NCBI RefSeq assembly: GCF_001530125.1
Contig: NZ_LDUG01000016.1
Location: forward strand, 1-64,000
Direction of reading: 5' to 3'
Origin: Thiobacillus denitrificans
GTDB lineage: Bacteria > Pseudomonadota > Gammaproteobacteria > Burkholderiales > Thiobacillaceae
DNA: 64,000 bases
The translations under genes and the position numbers were made by a program. Position 1 is the stretch's first letter. Every line of letters starts with the position of its first letter. The notes under the pieces were generated by a model. The model did no database searches and was not told where the DNA came from. It worked only from the letters and a program-made list of their open reading frames with translations. Below, piece by piece: positions 19,826-29,107 of this stretch.

Positions 19826-20095
19826 ATGCCTGAAACCAACCATGAATTGCAAAACGAGGTCGCCGGGCTCATCGTTTCCACCCTGAACCTCGACGTCAGC
19901 CCGGAAGAGATCCAGCCCGATGCCTCCCTTTACGGCGAGGGGCTCGGGCTCGACTCCATCGACATACTGGAAGTGGCCCTGGTGGTTTCCAAGCGTTTCG
20001 GTTTCCAGTTGCGCGCCGATAACGCGGACAACGTCAGCATCTTCAGTTCCCTCGCCAGCCTGACCCGGCATATCGCTGCCAACCGGGAAAAATGA
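19826..20095 (+). CDS. Acyl carrier protein of the aryl-polyene cluster
   Basis: An 89-residue ACP. The phosphopantetheine site is Ser44 in LGLDSIDIL, with the usual acidic helix II after it. It should carry the hydroxybenzoyl starter and/or growing polyene chain as a thioester. It is the first gene of the plus-strand operon and overlaps the next start by 4 bases. Related aryl-polyene systems often have two ACPs; only this one is seen here. Confidence 0.92.
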   Translation: MPETNHELQNEVAGLIVSTLNLDVSPEEIQPDASLYGEGLGLDSIDILEVALVVSKRFGFQLRADNADNVSIFSSLASLTRHIAANREK

Positions 20096-20769
20096 GTTTG
20101 AGCCTGTTACGCGCGGTCCGCTGGATCGTCATCGCCGCCGGGGCCATCGCGTATCCCGTGTTGGCGCATTACAGCGCAGCCACCTCGGCGGCCACCACCT
20201 TCCCCTCCCTGGGGGTGGCCGTCTCCCTGGCGCCTTCCTTGGCCATCCTGCTCTGGCTGACCTGGCGTTCGCCCACGCGGTGGGTCATGTTACTCCTGTG
20301 TGCTGTGGTGGGCGGGTTGCTGTGGGGGTTCTGGGGCGTGCTGGAACGTAATTTCAGCTGGGTCTATTTCCTTCAGCACGCCGGCACCTATGCCATGCTG
20401 GCCGCCGTGTTCGGCGTCACCCTGGGACGCGGGCGACAAGCCTTGTGCACCCGGTTTGCCGAAATGGTCCACGGTAGCCTGGCGGCGGACGAGATCCGTT
20501 ATTCGCGCCAGGTCACGCTGGCGTGGACGCTGTTTCTTCTGGCGATCAGCTTGGTTTCCAGCGTGCTGTTCTTCTTTGCCGGCATCGAAGTCTGGTCGAT
20601 TTTCGCCAACTTCCTCTCCTTCCCGCTGATTCTGCTGATGTTTGTCGTCGAATACGGGATTCGCCTGCGCAAGCTGCCGCACCAGAAAAAACACAGCATC
20701 ATGGACGGCGTGCTGGCCTACTGGAAGACACCGGCTGTGCGCCCGGGCGCTTCTTCCGATCCCCGCTAG
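20092..20769 (+). CDS. COG4648-type inner-membrane protein of the pigment cluster
   Basis: A 225-residue polytopic membrane protein with about five or six hydrophobic segments and a cytoplasmic Arg/Lys-rich C-terminus ('RLRKLPHQKKHSIMDGVLAYWKTPA'). Proteins of this type lie next to the ACP in aryl-polyene and xanthomonadin clusters. The biochemical role is unknown; anchoring of the synthesis complex is possible. Confidence 0.75.
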   Translation: MSLSLLRAVRWIVIAAGAIAYPVLAHYSAATSAATTFPSLGVAVSLAPSLAILLWLTWRSPTRWVMLLLCAVVGGLLWGFWGVLERNFSWVYFLQHAGTYAMLAAVFGVTLGRGRQALCTRFAEMVHGSLAADEIRYSRQVTLAWTLFLLAISLVSSVLFFFAGIEVWSIFANFLSFPLILLMFVVEYGIRLRKLPHQKKHSIMDGVLAYWKTPAVRPGASSDPR

Positions 20770-20778
20770 GCTGCCTGC

Positions 20779-22146
20779 TTGACGGCCCTCTCCACCCTGC
20801 CGCTCATCGCCCATCGCCACCTCGATGCCGTCGTGGCCTGGCGCGGCAGCACGCCGGTCAGCGTCAGGCAGTTTCTGGGCGAGGTCGAGTACGTCGCCGG
20901 CCAGTTGCCGCCGGGGCGGCATGTGCTCAACCTGTGCGGCGACCGCTACCGTTTCACGGTTGCCCTGGCGGCCTGCATCGTCAGCGGCCGGGTCAGCCTA
21001 CTGCCCTCCACTCACACCCCGGAAATGGTCCGGCAGATGCAGCGCATCGCGCCGGATGTCTTTTGCATTGCCGATCAGGGCGCGGACGTTGACCTGCCCA
21101 CCTTCCGCTATCCCGAATCGATGCCGCCGCCCGCGGTCACCCCGGCCATTCCCGACATCGACTGCGCGCAGGTCATAGCCCAGGTCTTCACCTCCGGCTC
21201 CACCGGCGTGCCGGTGCCCCATGTCAAGCGCTGGGGCAGCCTGGTGCGCAACGTGCGGGCGGAGGCGCAGCGCCTGGGCATCGGTGTGGGCCATGCCATC
21301 CTCGGCACCGTCCCGCCGCAACACATGTACGGCCTGGAATCCACCGTCCTGATGCCGCTGCAAAGCGGCGCCGCGCTGCATGCCGGTCGCCCCTTCTACC
21401 CGGCGGACATCTGCGCTGCCCTGGCGAGCCTGCCGCGCCCGCGCGTGCTGGTCACCACCCCCTACCACCTGCGCGCCCTGCTCACGGAGCAGGCCACGCT
21501 GCCGGCGGTCGACCAGCTTCTCTCAGCCACCGCCCCGCTGTCGCAGGACCTGGCCGAGGAAGCCGAAAACCGCTTCGGCACGCCGCTCCACGAGATTTAC
21601 GGCTGCACCGAGACCGGGCAACTCGCCTCGCGGCGCACCACAGCCGGCCTCGAATGGCAAACCCTGTCAGACATCCGTCTGCGCCGCGAAGGGCAGACGC
21701 TGTGGGCCGAGGGCGGCCACATCGACCGCCCGACCTGCCTCGCCGATGTCATCGAACTTACCGGCGGCAGTCCGGTGTCGACCACTTTCCTGCTCCATGG
21801 TCGCCATGCCGACCAGGTCAACATCGCCGGCAAGCGCACTTCGCTTGCCTACCTCAACCATCAGTTGAACGCCATCCCCGGCGTGCAGGACGGCATCTTC
21901 CTGCTGCCCCAGGGGGACAGCCCGGACAGCATCCACCGCCTCACCGCCCTGGTGGTCGCCCCCGGGCTCATCCCGTCTGCCCTGACCCAGGCCCTGCGCG
22001 AACGCATCGACCCCGTCTTTCTGCCGCGTCCCCTGCTATTCGTCGATGCCCTGCCGCGCAACGCCACCGGCAAGCTCCCCAGCCAGATTACCCAGGACCT
22101 GCTGACCACCCTGCAGGCCCAGTCAGCGACCAGGGAGCCGGCATGA
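20779..22146 (+). CDS. AMP-forming acyl/aryl-ACP ligase of the aryl-polyene cluster
   Basis: A 455-residue ANL-superfamily enzyme starting at TTG. The P-loop is 'VFTSGSTGVPVPHVKRW' (about 137-153), followed by the adenylate motif 'EIYGCTETGQLASRR' and a C-terminal catalytic lysine region 'PRNATGKLPSQI'. It is expected to activate a hydroxybenzoate (from the chorismatase at 38183-39265) or another acyl starter with ATP and load it on the ACP. Its stop overlaps the next start as ATGA. Confidence 0.88.
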   Translation: MTALSTLPLIAHRHLDAVVAWRGSTPVSVRQFLGEVEYVAGQLPPGRHVLNLCGDRYRFTVALAACIVSGRVSLLPSTHTPEMVRQMQRIAPDVFCIADQGADVDLPTFRYPESMPPPAVTPAIPDIDCAQVIAQVFTSGSTGVPVPHVKRWGSLVRNVRAEAQRLGIGVGHAILGTVPPQHMYGLESTVLMPLQSGAALHAGRPFYPADICAALASLPRPRVLVTTPYHLRALLTEQATLPAVDQLLSATAPLSQDLAEEAENRFGTPLHEIYGCTETGQLASRRTTAGLEWQTLSDIRLRREGQTLWAEGGHIDRPTCLADVIELTGGSPVSTTFLLHGRHADQVNIAGKRTSLAYLNHQLNAIPGVQDGIFLLPQGDSPDSIHRLTALVVAPGLIPSALTQALRERIDPVFLPRPLLFVDALPRNATGKLPSQITQDLLTTLQAQSATREPA

Positions 22147-22472
22147 ACGAACACGCCATGCCCTTGCCCATCGCCGCCGACCACCCGGCCTATGCCGGAC
22201 ACTTTCCCGGCCAGCCCATCCTTCCCGGGGTCGTGCTGCTCGACGCGGCGCTGCATGCCCTGGGGGCACGGCAGGGCATGCAGGCCATGCCGGGAATACT
22301 TGGGTCGGCGCAGCTCAAGTCGGCGAAATTCCATAGCCCGGCCCAGCCCGGCGAGGCCCTGATTCTGCACGCCACCGAGTTGCCGGCTGGCGGCCTCCGC
22401 TTCGATATCCGCTGTGGGGATCGCAGCGTGGCGAGCGGCAGCGTTTTTTTTTCTCAGGGGCCCCCGGCATGA
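22143..22472 (+). CDS. Hot-dog-fold 3-hydroxyacyl-ACP dehydratase (FabZ/ApeI-like)
   Basis: A 109-residue single hot-dog domain. The signature 'AGHFPGQPILPGVVLLDAAL' holds the catalytic histidine (residue 20) and the substrate-tunnel loop. The acidic residue of FabZ is Asp here, as is common in aryl-polyene dehydratases. It would dehydrate the beta-hydroxy intermediate and leave the conjugated double bond. It is coupled to both neighbours by 4-base overlaps. Confidence 0.85.
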   Translation: MNEHAMPLPIAADHPAYAGHFPGQPILPGVVLLDAALHALGARQGMQAMPGILGSAQLKSAKFHSPAQPGEALILHATELPAGGLRFDIRCGDRSVASGSVFFSQGPPA

Positions 22473-23401
22473 GCGCGCCGGCACCAGGGATCTCGCGGCA
22501 AGCGGAATGGGTCCGGCGCCCGGAACGCAGCAATCGGACCATGCTGCGCGTGATGACCTGGATCTCCCTGCGCCTGGGTCGTCCCCCCGCCCGTTTTATC
22601 CTGGCCGGAATCAGCCTCTATTTTCTGCTCTTTGCGCCGGCTGCCAAGGCTGCCTCGCGCGCCTATCTGCGCCGGGCGCTGGACCGGGAACCTTCATTCG
22701 CCGACCTGTTCCGGCACTTTCACAGTTTTGCCTCCACCATCCACGACCGGGTCTTTCTGCTCAATGCGCGCTTCGATCTATTCCAGGTGGAGGTGCATGG
22801 CGAGGACGTCATCAAGGCGGTGCAGGCCGCCGGGCATGGCGCCATCCTGATGGGCGCGCACATGGGCAGCTTCGAGGTGGTGCGCGCCATCGGCCGCCTG
22901 CAGCCCGGCCTCAGGGTGGTCATGGTCATGTACGAGGAAAACGCCCGCAAGCTCAATGCCGCCTTGGCCGCCATCAACCCGGCGGCGGTGCAGGATATCA
23001 TCCCGCTGGGGCAGTTCGACTCGATGCTGCGGGTGCAGGCCTGCCTGGACGATGGCATGGTGCTCGGCGTGCTGGGCGACCGCACCCTCGGCGGCGCCCC
23101 GACCTTGCGCGTCCCCTTCCTCGGGGCGGACGCCGAGTTTCCTATCGGCCCCATGCGCCTGGCCGCCATGCTCAGGCGACCGGTGCTGTTCATGAGCGGA
23201 CTCTACCTGGGCGGCAATCGCTACGCCATCCACTTCGAGCGGCTGGCCGATTTCAGCGACCTTGAGCGTCCGGAGCGGGATGTCGCCGTTCAGGCCGCGG
23301 TGGTGGCCTACGCCGCCTGCCTGGAACGCCATTGCCGCGCCGCCCCCTACAACTGGTTCAACTTCTTCGATTTCTGGCGCCAGAAGGGCGCTCGCCCATG
23401 A
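22469..23401 (+). CDS. LpxL/HtrB-like lysophospholipid acyltransferase
   Basis: A 310-residue membrane-associated acyltransferase. The family HX4D/E motif is seen as 'GAHMGSFEVVRAIG' (near residue 130), with 'GVLGDRTLGG' further on. In E. coli-type aryl-polyene clusters a similar enzyme is thought to attach the polyene acid to a lipid or sugar-lipid. It overlaps both neighbours by 4 bases. Confidence 0.85.
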   Translation: MSAPAPGISRQAEWVRRPERSNRTMLRVMTWISLRLGRPPARFILAGISLYFLLFAPAAKAASRAYLRRALDREPSFADLFRHFHSFASTIHDRVFLLNARFDLFQVEVHGEDVIKAVQAAGHGAILMGAHMGSFEVVRAIGRLQPGLRVVMVMYEENARKLNAALAAINPAAVQDIIPLGQFDSMLRVQACLDDGMVLGVLGDRTLGGAPTLRVPFLGADAEFPIGPMRLAAMLRRPVLFMSGLYLGGNRYAIHFERLADFSDLERPERDVAVQAAVVAYAACLERHCRAAPYNWFNFFDFWRQKGARP

Positions 23402-23994
23402 GCAAACTCGTGCGACAGCGTTCCCGCTGGGGGTGGTTTGCCGGACTGGCGCTGCTTTGTGGCCAGTCCGCGCACGCTGCGCCGCTTTCCATCAGCCAGC
23501 TCATGGATAGCCTGGCGAAGCAGCCGCAAGGCGCGGCCACCTTCACCGAGAAAAAACACATATCCATCCTCGACCAGCCGCTCGAGTCTTCCGGCGAATT
23601 GTTGTTCATTGCACCGGCCCGCCTGGAAAAGCGCACCCTGAAGCCGCGGCCCGAGACCATGGTGCTCGACGGCGGCACCCTCACCCTTGAACGCGGCAAG
23701 CGCAAACACGTTCTGCAACTCAAGGACTACCCGGAAGTAGCCGCCATGATCGAGAGTATTCGCGCCACCCTGGCCGGCGACCGCCAGGCCCTGGAGCGGG
23801 TTTATCACCTGGCCCTGGAAGGCGGATTTGAACGCTGGACCCTGGTGCTTACCCCCATCGACCCCAAGGTCGGCGCCGTCATCGCGCGCATCCGGATGGA
23901 GGGGGTCAAGGACGGGGTGCGCAGCGTCGAGATTCTCCAGGCGGATGGCGACAGCTCCCTGATGACCATCGAAAAGCGGGCGCCGCCGCAATGA
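23398..23994 (+). CDS. LolA-like outer-membrane lipoprotein carrier of the pigment cluster
   Basis: A 198-residue periplasmic protein (start ATG 23398, overlapping the previous stop). A signal peptide spans about residues 1-29 and cleaves near AHAA. The LolA-like barrel follows ('FTEKKHISILDQPLESSGELLF...RLEKRTL'). It is thought to shuttle the lipidated polyene across the periplasm. It is paired with the MMPL exporter in the next gene, as in other aryl-polyene clusters. Confidence 0.85.
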   Translation: MSKLVRQRSRWGWFAGLALLCGQSAHAAPLSISQLMDSLAKQPQGAATFTEKKHISILDQPLESSGELLFIAPARLEKRTLKPRPETMVLDGGTLTLERGKRKHVLQLKDYPEVAAMIESIRATLAGDRQALERVYHLALEGGFERWTLVLTPIDPKVGAVIARIRMEGVKDGVRSVEILQADGDSSLMTIEKRAPPQ

Positions 23995-26330
23995 TCCACA
24001 CGCGCCGCCGCGGCATCGCCGCCATCGTGCTTTGGCTGATTTTTTTGCTGGCCTGTGCCGGCATCATCAGCCGCACCCACTTCACCACCGACTTGTCGGC
24101 ATTCTTGCCGCGCGCCCCCACGCCCGAGCAGCAGCTGCTGATGGATCAACTCCAAGACGGCCTGGCCTCGCGCCTGATTCTGGTTGGCATAGAAGGCGCC
24201 GATGCGCCCACCCGCGCCCGGCTTTCAAAGCAAATCGCTCAGCGTCTGCGCGCCGACCGTACGTTTGCCAGCGTCAATAATGGCGAGCCCGTTAACGCCG
24301 AGCGCGACCGTACTTTCCTGTTCGACAATCGTTACCTGTTGAGCCCGGCCGTGACGCCTGCACGCTTTAGCGCAGACGGTCTGCATGCCGCCTTGAGCGA
24401 CAGTATCGACCTGCTGGCCTCGTCGGCCGGATTGCTGGTCAAGTCCATCCTGCCGCGCGACCCGACCGGGGAAATGGTGCAATTACTCGAGCAACTCAAC
24501 AGCGGCACCCAGCCGACGCTGGTGGAGGGTGCATGGGCATCACGCGATGGCACGCGCGCCCTGATGCTGATGCAAACGCGTGCCGCGGGAAGCGACACCG
24601 ATGCCCAGCAACACGCCATGGCCGCGATTCAGCAAGCGTTCGACCAGGCACCCAGCGCCATCCCATCCGCCCAACTGGTGATGACCGGTCCCGGCGTGTT
24701 TTCGGTGACGTCGCGCGACACCATCAAGCGCCAGGTCACCCGCCTGTCCATCATCAGCCTTGCACTCATCGCAACGCTGCTGTTACTCGTTTATCGTTCC
24801 TTTAGCGCACTGACATTGGGCTTGTTGCCCGTTGTCAGCGGTGCGCTGGCGGGCATTGCGGCGGTCAGCCTGGGCTTTGGCGCGGTGCACGGCATCACCC
24901 TGGGATTTGGCACCGCCCTGATCGGCGAAGCCGTGGATTATTCAATCTACCTGTTTGTGCAATCGGAACAGAACAATGCGGATCATCAAAACTGGATCAA
25001 GCGTTTCTGGCCCACCATTCGCCTCGGTGTGCTGACTTCGATAGCCGGCTTTGCTTCGCTCCTGCTGTCCGGCTTTCCCGGTTTGGCACAACTCGGCCTG
25101 TATGCCATTGCCGGGCTGATCGCGGCCGCAACGGTGACGCGCTTCGTCTTGCCTTCCCTGTTGCCCGCACACTTCCGTATCCATGATGTATCGGCTATCG
25201 GTCTCACCCTGTCTCGTGTCGTGCAACGTGCTGCAGCACTGCGCTGGCCTGCGGCGATCGTGTTGTTGGCGGCCTGCGCCATCGTGGTCGCTAACCGCGC
25301 CAGTTTGTGGAATGACACAATCGCGTCACTCAGTCCGGTGTCGCAAGTGGATGTGGAACTCGATACCCGTTTGCGCGCCGACATGGGCGCGCCGGATGTG
25401 CGCTATCTGGTCGTGGTGTCCGGTGCGAATCAGGAATCCGTATTGCGCGCCGCCGAGCGCGCGTCCACGCTGCTGCAAACCCTGGTCGAGCAAGGCGAAC
25501 TCGCCGGATTCGAAAGCCCCAGCCGTTATCTTCCCAGCATAGCAACGCAACGCGCACGCCAGAACAGCCTGCCCCCTCGCCCCCTATTGGAAACGCGCCT
25601 TGCGCAAGCCGTTCAAGGCTTGCCGGTGCGCGCGCAACTGTTTACGCCGTTTCTGGCCGACACCACCGCCGCGCGCAGCCAGCCTTTGCTGCAGGCAGCC
25701 GACCTGCAGCAGACCTCAATGGCGATGGCGGTAGATGCCTTGCTCATTCGGCAGCAGCGGCAATGGCGTGCCTTGTTGCCGCTGACCGCGCCCGAGGGGG
25801 TCGACATCAACGCCGAGCGTGTTCGCGCGGCATTGAGCGCAATGCCCGATGTGCTGTTTGTGGATATGAAAGCCGAGTCGGATCGCCTGTATTCCGGCTA
25901 CTTGCATGAAGCCATTGCGCTGTCGCTCGGCGGGCTGGTTGCCATTATCGTGTTGCTGCTCGTGGTTTTTCGCTCGCCCATGCGCGTGCTGCGCATCATC
26001 GCGCCGCTGGCCGCTGCGATCATTACCGTCACGGCGGGATTAAGCCTGTTTGGTCAGCAAATGATCATTTTGCATTTGGTGGGTTTGTTGCTGGTGGCCG
26101 CAGTGGGCTCCAATTACGCCCTGTTTTTTGATCGGCCTGATCCGCGCACGCCCATCCTGCCGCGCACGCTGGCCTCGATGTTGTTTGCCAGCCTCACCAC
26201 CGTCGCCGGTTTTGGCCTGCTTGCGTTTTCCAACGTATCCATCCTGCAGGCGCTGGGCGTGACCGTCGCACCGGGTGTTATCCTGGCGTTGATTTATTCG
26301 GCGATTTTTGCCCGGCAATCTGATGCGTGA
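23991..26330 (+). CDS. MMPL/RND-superfamily exporter of the pigment cluster
   Basis: A 779-residue inner-membrane transporter with the twofold MMPL plan: TM1, a periplasmic loop (about 40-240), five TM helices, then a repeat. Visible marks include 'GFGTALIGEAVDYSIYLFV' and 'GSNYALFFDR', the acidic/tyrosine-bearing helices of the family. It probably extracts the lipid-linked polyene for LolA delivery. By eye the GC content falls from this gene to 27850 compared with both flanks. Confidence 0.88.
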   Translation: MIHTRRRGIAAIVLWLIFLLACAGIISRTHFTTDLSAFLPRAPTPEQQLLMDQLQDGLASRLILVGIEGADAPTRARLSKQIAQRLRADRTFASVNNGEPVNAERDRTFLFDNRYLLSPAVTPARFSADGLHAALSDSIDLLASSAGLLVKSILPRDPTGEMVQLLEQLNSGTQPTLVEGAWASRDGTRALMLMQTRAAGSDTDAQQHAMAAIQQAFDQAPSAIPSAQLVMTGPGVFSVTSRDTIKRQVTRLSIISLALIATLLLLVYRSFSALTLGLLPVVSGALAGIAAVSLGFGAVHGITLGFGTALIGEAVDYSIYLFVQSEQNNADHQNWIKRFWPTIRLGVLTSIAGFASLLLSGFPGLAQLGLYAIAGLIAAATVTRFVLPSLLPAHFRIHDVSAIGLTLSRVVQRAAALRWPAAIVLLAACAIVVANRASLWNDTIASLSPVSQVDVELDTRLRADMGAPDVRYLVVVSGANQESVLRAAERASTLLQTLVEQGELAGFESPSRYLPSIATQRARQNSLPPRPLLETRLAQAVQGLPVRAQLFTPFLADTTAARSQPLLQAADLQQTSMAMAVDALLIRQQRQWRALLPLTAPEGVDINAERVRAALSAMPDVLFVDMKAESDRLYSGYLHEAIALSLGGLVAIIVLLLVVFRSPMRVLRIIAPLAAAIITVTAGLSLFGQQMIILHLVGLLLVAAVGSNYALFFDRPDPRTPILPRTLASMLFASLTTVAGFGLLAFSNVSILQALGVTVAPGVILALIYSAIFARQSDA

Positions 26331-27126
26331 TTCACCCTGGCAACCCACCCTGCTGATCCGCGCATCCATCGCGCTGCATGGTCTGGCGTTGGTGGCCGTG
26401 ATCGCCGACCCCGCGCAATGGCGTTGGGCGTTGGGCGCCGTGGCAATCAATCACCTGTTGCTTACCGCCGTCGGCCTGTGGCCGCGCAGTCACTGGCTGG
26501 GACCGAACTGGACGCGGTTGCCCGCCGCCGCCGCGGCCAGACATGAAATCGCCCTCACCATCGACGATGGCCCCGACCCCCTCGTCACCCCGCAGGTGCT
26601 GGATATTCTGGATCGATATGCCGCACAAGCCACCTTTTTCTGCGTGGGCGAAAAAGCGGCACGCTATCCGGATGTATGTCGGGAAATCGTACGCCGTGGC
26701 CATGCCGTGGAAAACCATAGCCAGCACCACCGCCATTATTTTGCCCTGCTGGGTCCGCGTGGTTTCATGCGCGAACTGCAGGCCGCACAAAGCACCCTCA
26801 GCCTGATTACCGGTCGGCGCCCCATGTTTTTTCGTGCCCCTGCCGGCTTGCGCAATCCTTTTCTCGACCCCGTGCTGGCGCGACTCGGCTTAACGCTCGC
26901 CAGCTGGTCGGCGCGGGGTTTCGACACCCGGATCGGTGACCCCGAGCGTGTCAGGCATGCACTATTGCGTGAGTTGCGCGGGGGCGCTATTTTGCTGCTG
27001 CACGATGGCAATGCCGCACGGACACCCCGCGGCATTCCGGTTATTCTCGACGTGCTGCCTGCCGTGCTGGAATCGGCGGCCGCCGCCGGATTGCGTTTTG
27101 TCAGCTTGCGAGACGCCCTTTCATGA
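26323..27126 (+). CDS. Polysaccharide deacetylase family protein (NodB domain)
   Basis: A 267-residue protein starting at ATG 26323, overlapping the exporter stop. Two hydrophobic segments occupy residues 10-60. The NodB domain shows motif 1 'LTIDDGPDP' (metal-binding Asp) and motif 2 'ENHSQHH' (metal-binding histidines), then 'RAPAGLRNP' and 'LLLHDGN'. It would deacetylate an N-acetyl sugar or related amide. Its presence suggests that the polyene carrier contains an amino sugar; this is inference. Confidence 0.85.
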   Translation: MRDSPWQPTLLIRASIALHGLALVAVIADPAQWRWALGAVAINHLLLTAVGLWPRSHWLGPNWTRLPAAAAARHEIALTIDDGPDPLVTPQVLDILDRYAAQATFFCVGEKAARYPDVCREIVRRGHAVENHSQHHRHYFALLGPRGFMRELQAAQSTLSLITGRRPMFFRAPAGLRNPFLDPVLARLGLTLASWSARGFDTRIGDPERVRHALLRELRGGAILLLHDGNAARTPRGIPVILDVLPAVLESAAAAGLRFVSLRDALS

Positions 27127-27174
27127 CCGGTACATGCGCATGAGTCGGCACTGCCGCACCCCGGAGAACAGGCC

Positions 27175-27852
27175 TTGAAAAACAGTCAGCAAACGCCGTG
27201 GCACCGGCAGATTGCAGCGGCCATCCCCCAGCATATATATCTGAAAGGGATAGGAACGCCCATTTTTTTCGGCCTGTTTTTCGGCGCGTATTTTTATGTG
27301 CTCAAAGCCCCGGCCTACCCGACCACGGTGATGCCCTTTACCTGGCTGGATCAGATGATCAGTTTTCAGCCGTGGGCGATGCCGCTGTATGTCTCATTGT
27401 GGGTGTATGTTTCCCTGCCTCCGGCATTGCTTGCGACGCGACGCGAACTCTATCGTTATGGCATGGCGATGGCCGGAACCTGCCTGGCGGGGCTGATTGT
27501 TTTTTACTTCTGGCCCACCGCGGTCCCCGCAGCCGATATTGACTGGGCCCGGTATCCTGAAGTGGGTTTCCTTAAGAGCGTCGATGCCGCAGGCAATGCC
27601 TTCCCTTCGCTGCATGTCGCCACGGCCATTTTTTCGGGTATCTGGCTGGATCGCCTGCTGCGTCGATTCGGCGCGCCGCAGTGGAGCCGGCTATTCAACT
27701 GGATGTGGTGTATCGGCATCATTTATTCCACCCTCGCCACCCGCCAGCATGTGGCGCTGGATGTGTGGGCCGGCCTTATGCTGGGAGGGGTGGCGGCCTG
27801 GCTGTCATTGCGTCACCGTGCATACGCAGCGCTAACACCCGGCCGGATTTGA
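27175..27852 (+). CDS. PAP2-superfamily membrane phosphatase / phosphotransferase
   Basis: A 225-residue polytopic membrane protein with TTG start. PAP2 motifs are 'FPSLHVATAIFSGIWLDR' and 'ATRQHVALDVWAGLMLGG', the latter with the catalytic His-Asp pair, in the style of the inositolphosphotransferase-like branch. It could dephosphorylate a lipid carrier or transfer a phosphoalcohol head group. It sits between the deacetylase and the ketosynthase, a place not occupied by PAP2 in the E. coli cluster as I know it. Confidence 0.82.
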   Translation: MKNSQQTPWHRQIAAAIPQHIYLKGIGTPIFFGLFFGAYFYVLKAPAYPTTVMPFTWLDQMISFQPWAMPLYVSLWVYVSLPPALLATRRELYRYGMAMAGTCLAGLIVFYFWPTAVPAADIDWARYPEVGFLKSVDAAGNAFPSLHVATAIFSGIWLDRLLRRFGAPQWSRLFNWMWCIGIIYSTLATRQHVALDVWAGLMLGGVAAWLSLRHRAYAALTPGRI

Positions 27853-27906
27853 CGGAAACCGGCCTGTGGAATTGATTAAAGACGCACTACATCTGGATGG
27901 GTTGAC

Positions 27907-29106
27907 TTGTTGAATTCGCTCTGGCTTTCCCATTTCACCGCTGCAAGCTGCCTTGGCCACGGCCTGGAAGCGACGCTGGCTGCCCTGCGTGCGCAACAGA
28001 GTGGGCTCGCGCCCTGCGCCTTCGAGACGGTGACCGACCTGGCAACTTATGTCGGCGAAGTGGCCGGCCTGGACGAAGCGCCTTTGCCGGCGAGCCTGGC
28101 CGAGTTCGAGTGCCGCAACAACCGCCTCGCCCTGCTGGGCCTGCGCCAGGATGGCTTCAGTGCCGCCGTCGGGGCCGCTGCCGCCCGCCACGGCCGGCGG
28201 CGGGTCGGCGTGCTGCTCGGCACCAGCACCTCCGGCATCCTGCAGACCGAGCAGGCCTACCGCCGCCGCGATCCGGTGACCGGCGCCCTGCCGGACGACT
28301 TCAACTATCGCACCACCCACAACACCTATTCGGTGGCTGACTTCGTGCGCACCGCCTTCAATCTGGAAGGCCCGGCTGTGGTGGTCTCCACCGCCTGCTC
28401 GTCGAGCGCCAAGGTGTTCGCCTCGGCGGCGCGGATGATCGCGGCCGGCCTCATCGACGCTGCCATTGTCGGCGGTGTCGACTCCTTGTGTCTGACCACG
28501 CTCTACGGATTCAACTCGCTGGAACTGCTCTCATCCGAGCCCTGCCGGCCTTACGACAAAGATCGCAACGGCCTCTCCATCGGCGAGGCGGCCGCCTTCA
28601 TCCTGCTGCAACGCCCGGCCGACAGTCTCGATGCCGATGCCGTGCTGCTGCTGGGCGCGGGCGAATCGAGCGATGCCCACCACATGTCGTCGCCGCACCC
28701 GGAGGGCCTGGGGGCACGCATGGCGATGACCGCCGCCCTGAAGGCGGCCGGCCTGCAGCCAGCCGACATCGACTACATCAACTTGCACGGCACCGCGACG
28801 CCGAACAACGATGCCGCCGAGGGCCGTGCCGTGGCCACGCTGTTCGGCGACCGGGTGCCCTGCAGTTCCACCAAGGGCGCGACCGGCCACACCCTGGGCG
28901 CGGCGGGCGGCCTGGAGGCGGTCATCAGCGCGCTGGCGCTGCAGCAGGGCTTCCTGCCGGGCGGGGTCAACACGCGCAACGTCGACCCGGGCATTCCCAT
29001 CCAGTACCTGACCGCGAACCGGGAGGGCGCGCCGCGCCGGGTGCTCAGCAACTCCTTCGGTTTTGGCGGCACCAACTGCAGCCTGGTGCTGGGCAGGGCG
29101 GGTTGA
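27907..29106 (+). CDS. Beta-ketoacyl-ACP synthase (FabF-like) of the aryl-polyene cluster
   Basis: A 399-residue ketosynthase beginning at TTG. The catalytic triad is intact: Cys164 in STACSSSAKV, His294 in NLHGTATPNND and His328 in GATGHTLGAAGG, with Lys323 before it. It condenses malonyl units onto the aryl starter. It is expected to work as a heterodimer with the chain-length-factor-like protein encoded next. Confidence 0.92.
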   Translation: MLNSLWLSHFTAASCLGHGLEATLAALRAQQSGLAPCAFETVTDLATYVGEVAGLDEAPLPASLAEFECRNNRLALLGLRQDGFSAAVGAAAARHGRRRVGVLLGTSTSGILQTEQAYRRRDPVTGALPDDFNYRTTHNTYSVADFVRTAFNLEGPAVVVSTACSSSAKVFASAARMIAAGLIDAAIVGGVDSLCLTTLYGFNSLELLSSEPCRPYDKDRNGLSIGEAAAFILLQRPADSLDADAVLLLGAGESSDAHHMSSPHPEGLGARMAMTAALKAAGLQPADIDYINLHGTATPNNDAAEGRAVATLFGDRVPCSSTKGATGHTLGAAGGLEAVISALALQQGFLPGGVNTRNVDPGIPIQYLTANREGAPRRVLSNSFGFGGTNCSLVLGRAG

Positions 29107-29107
29107 T

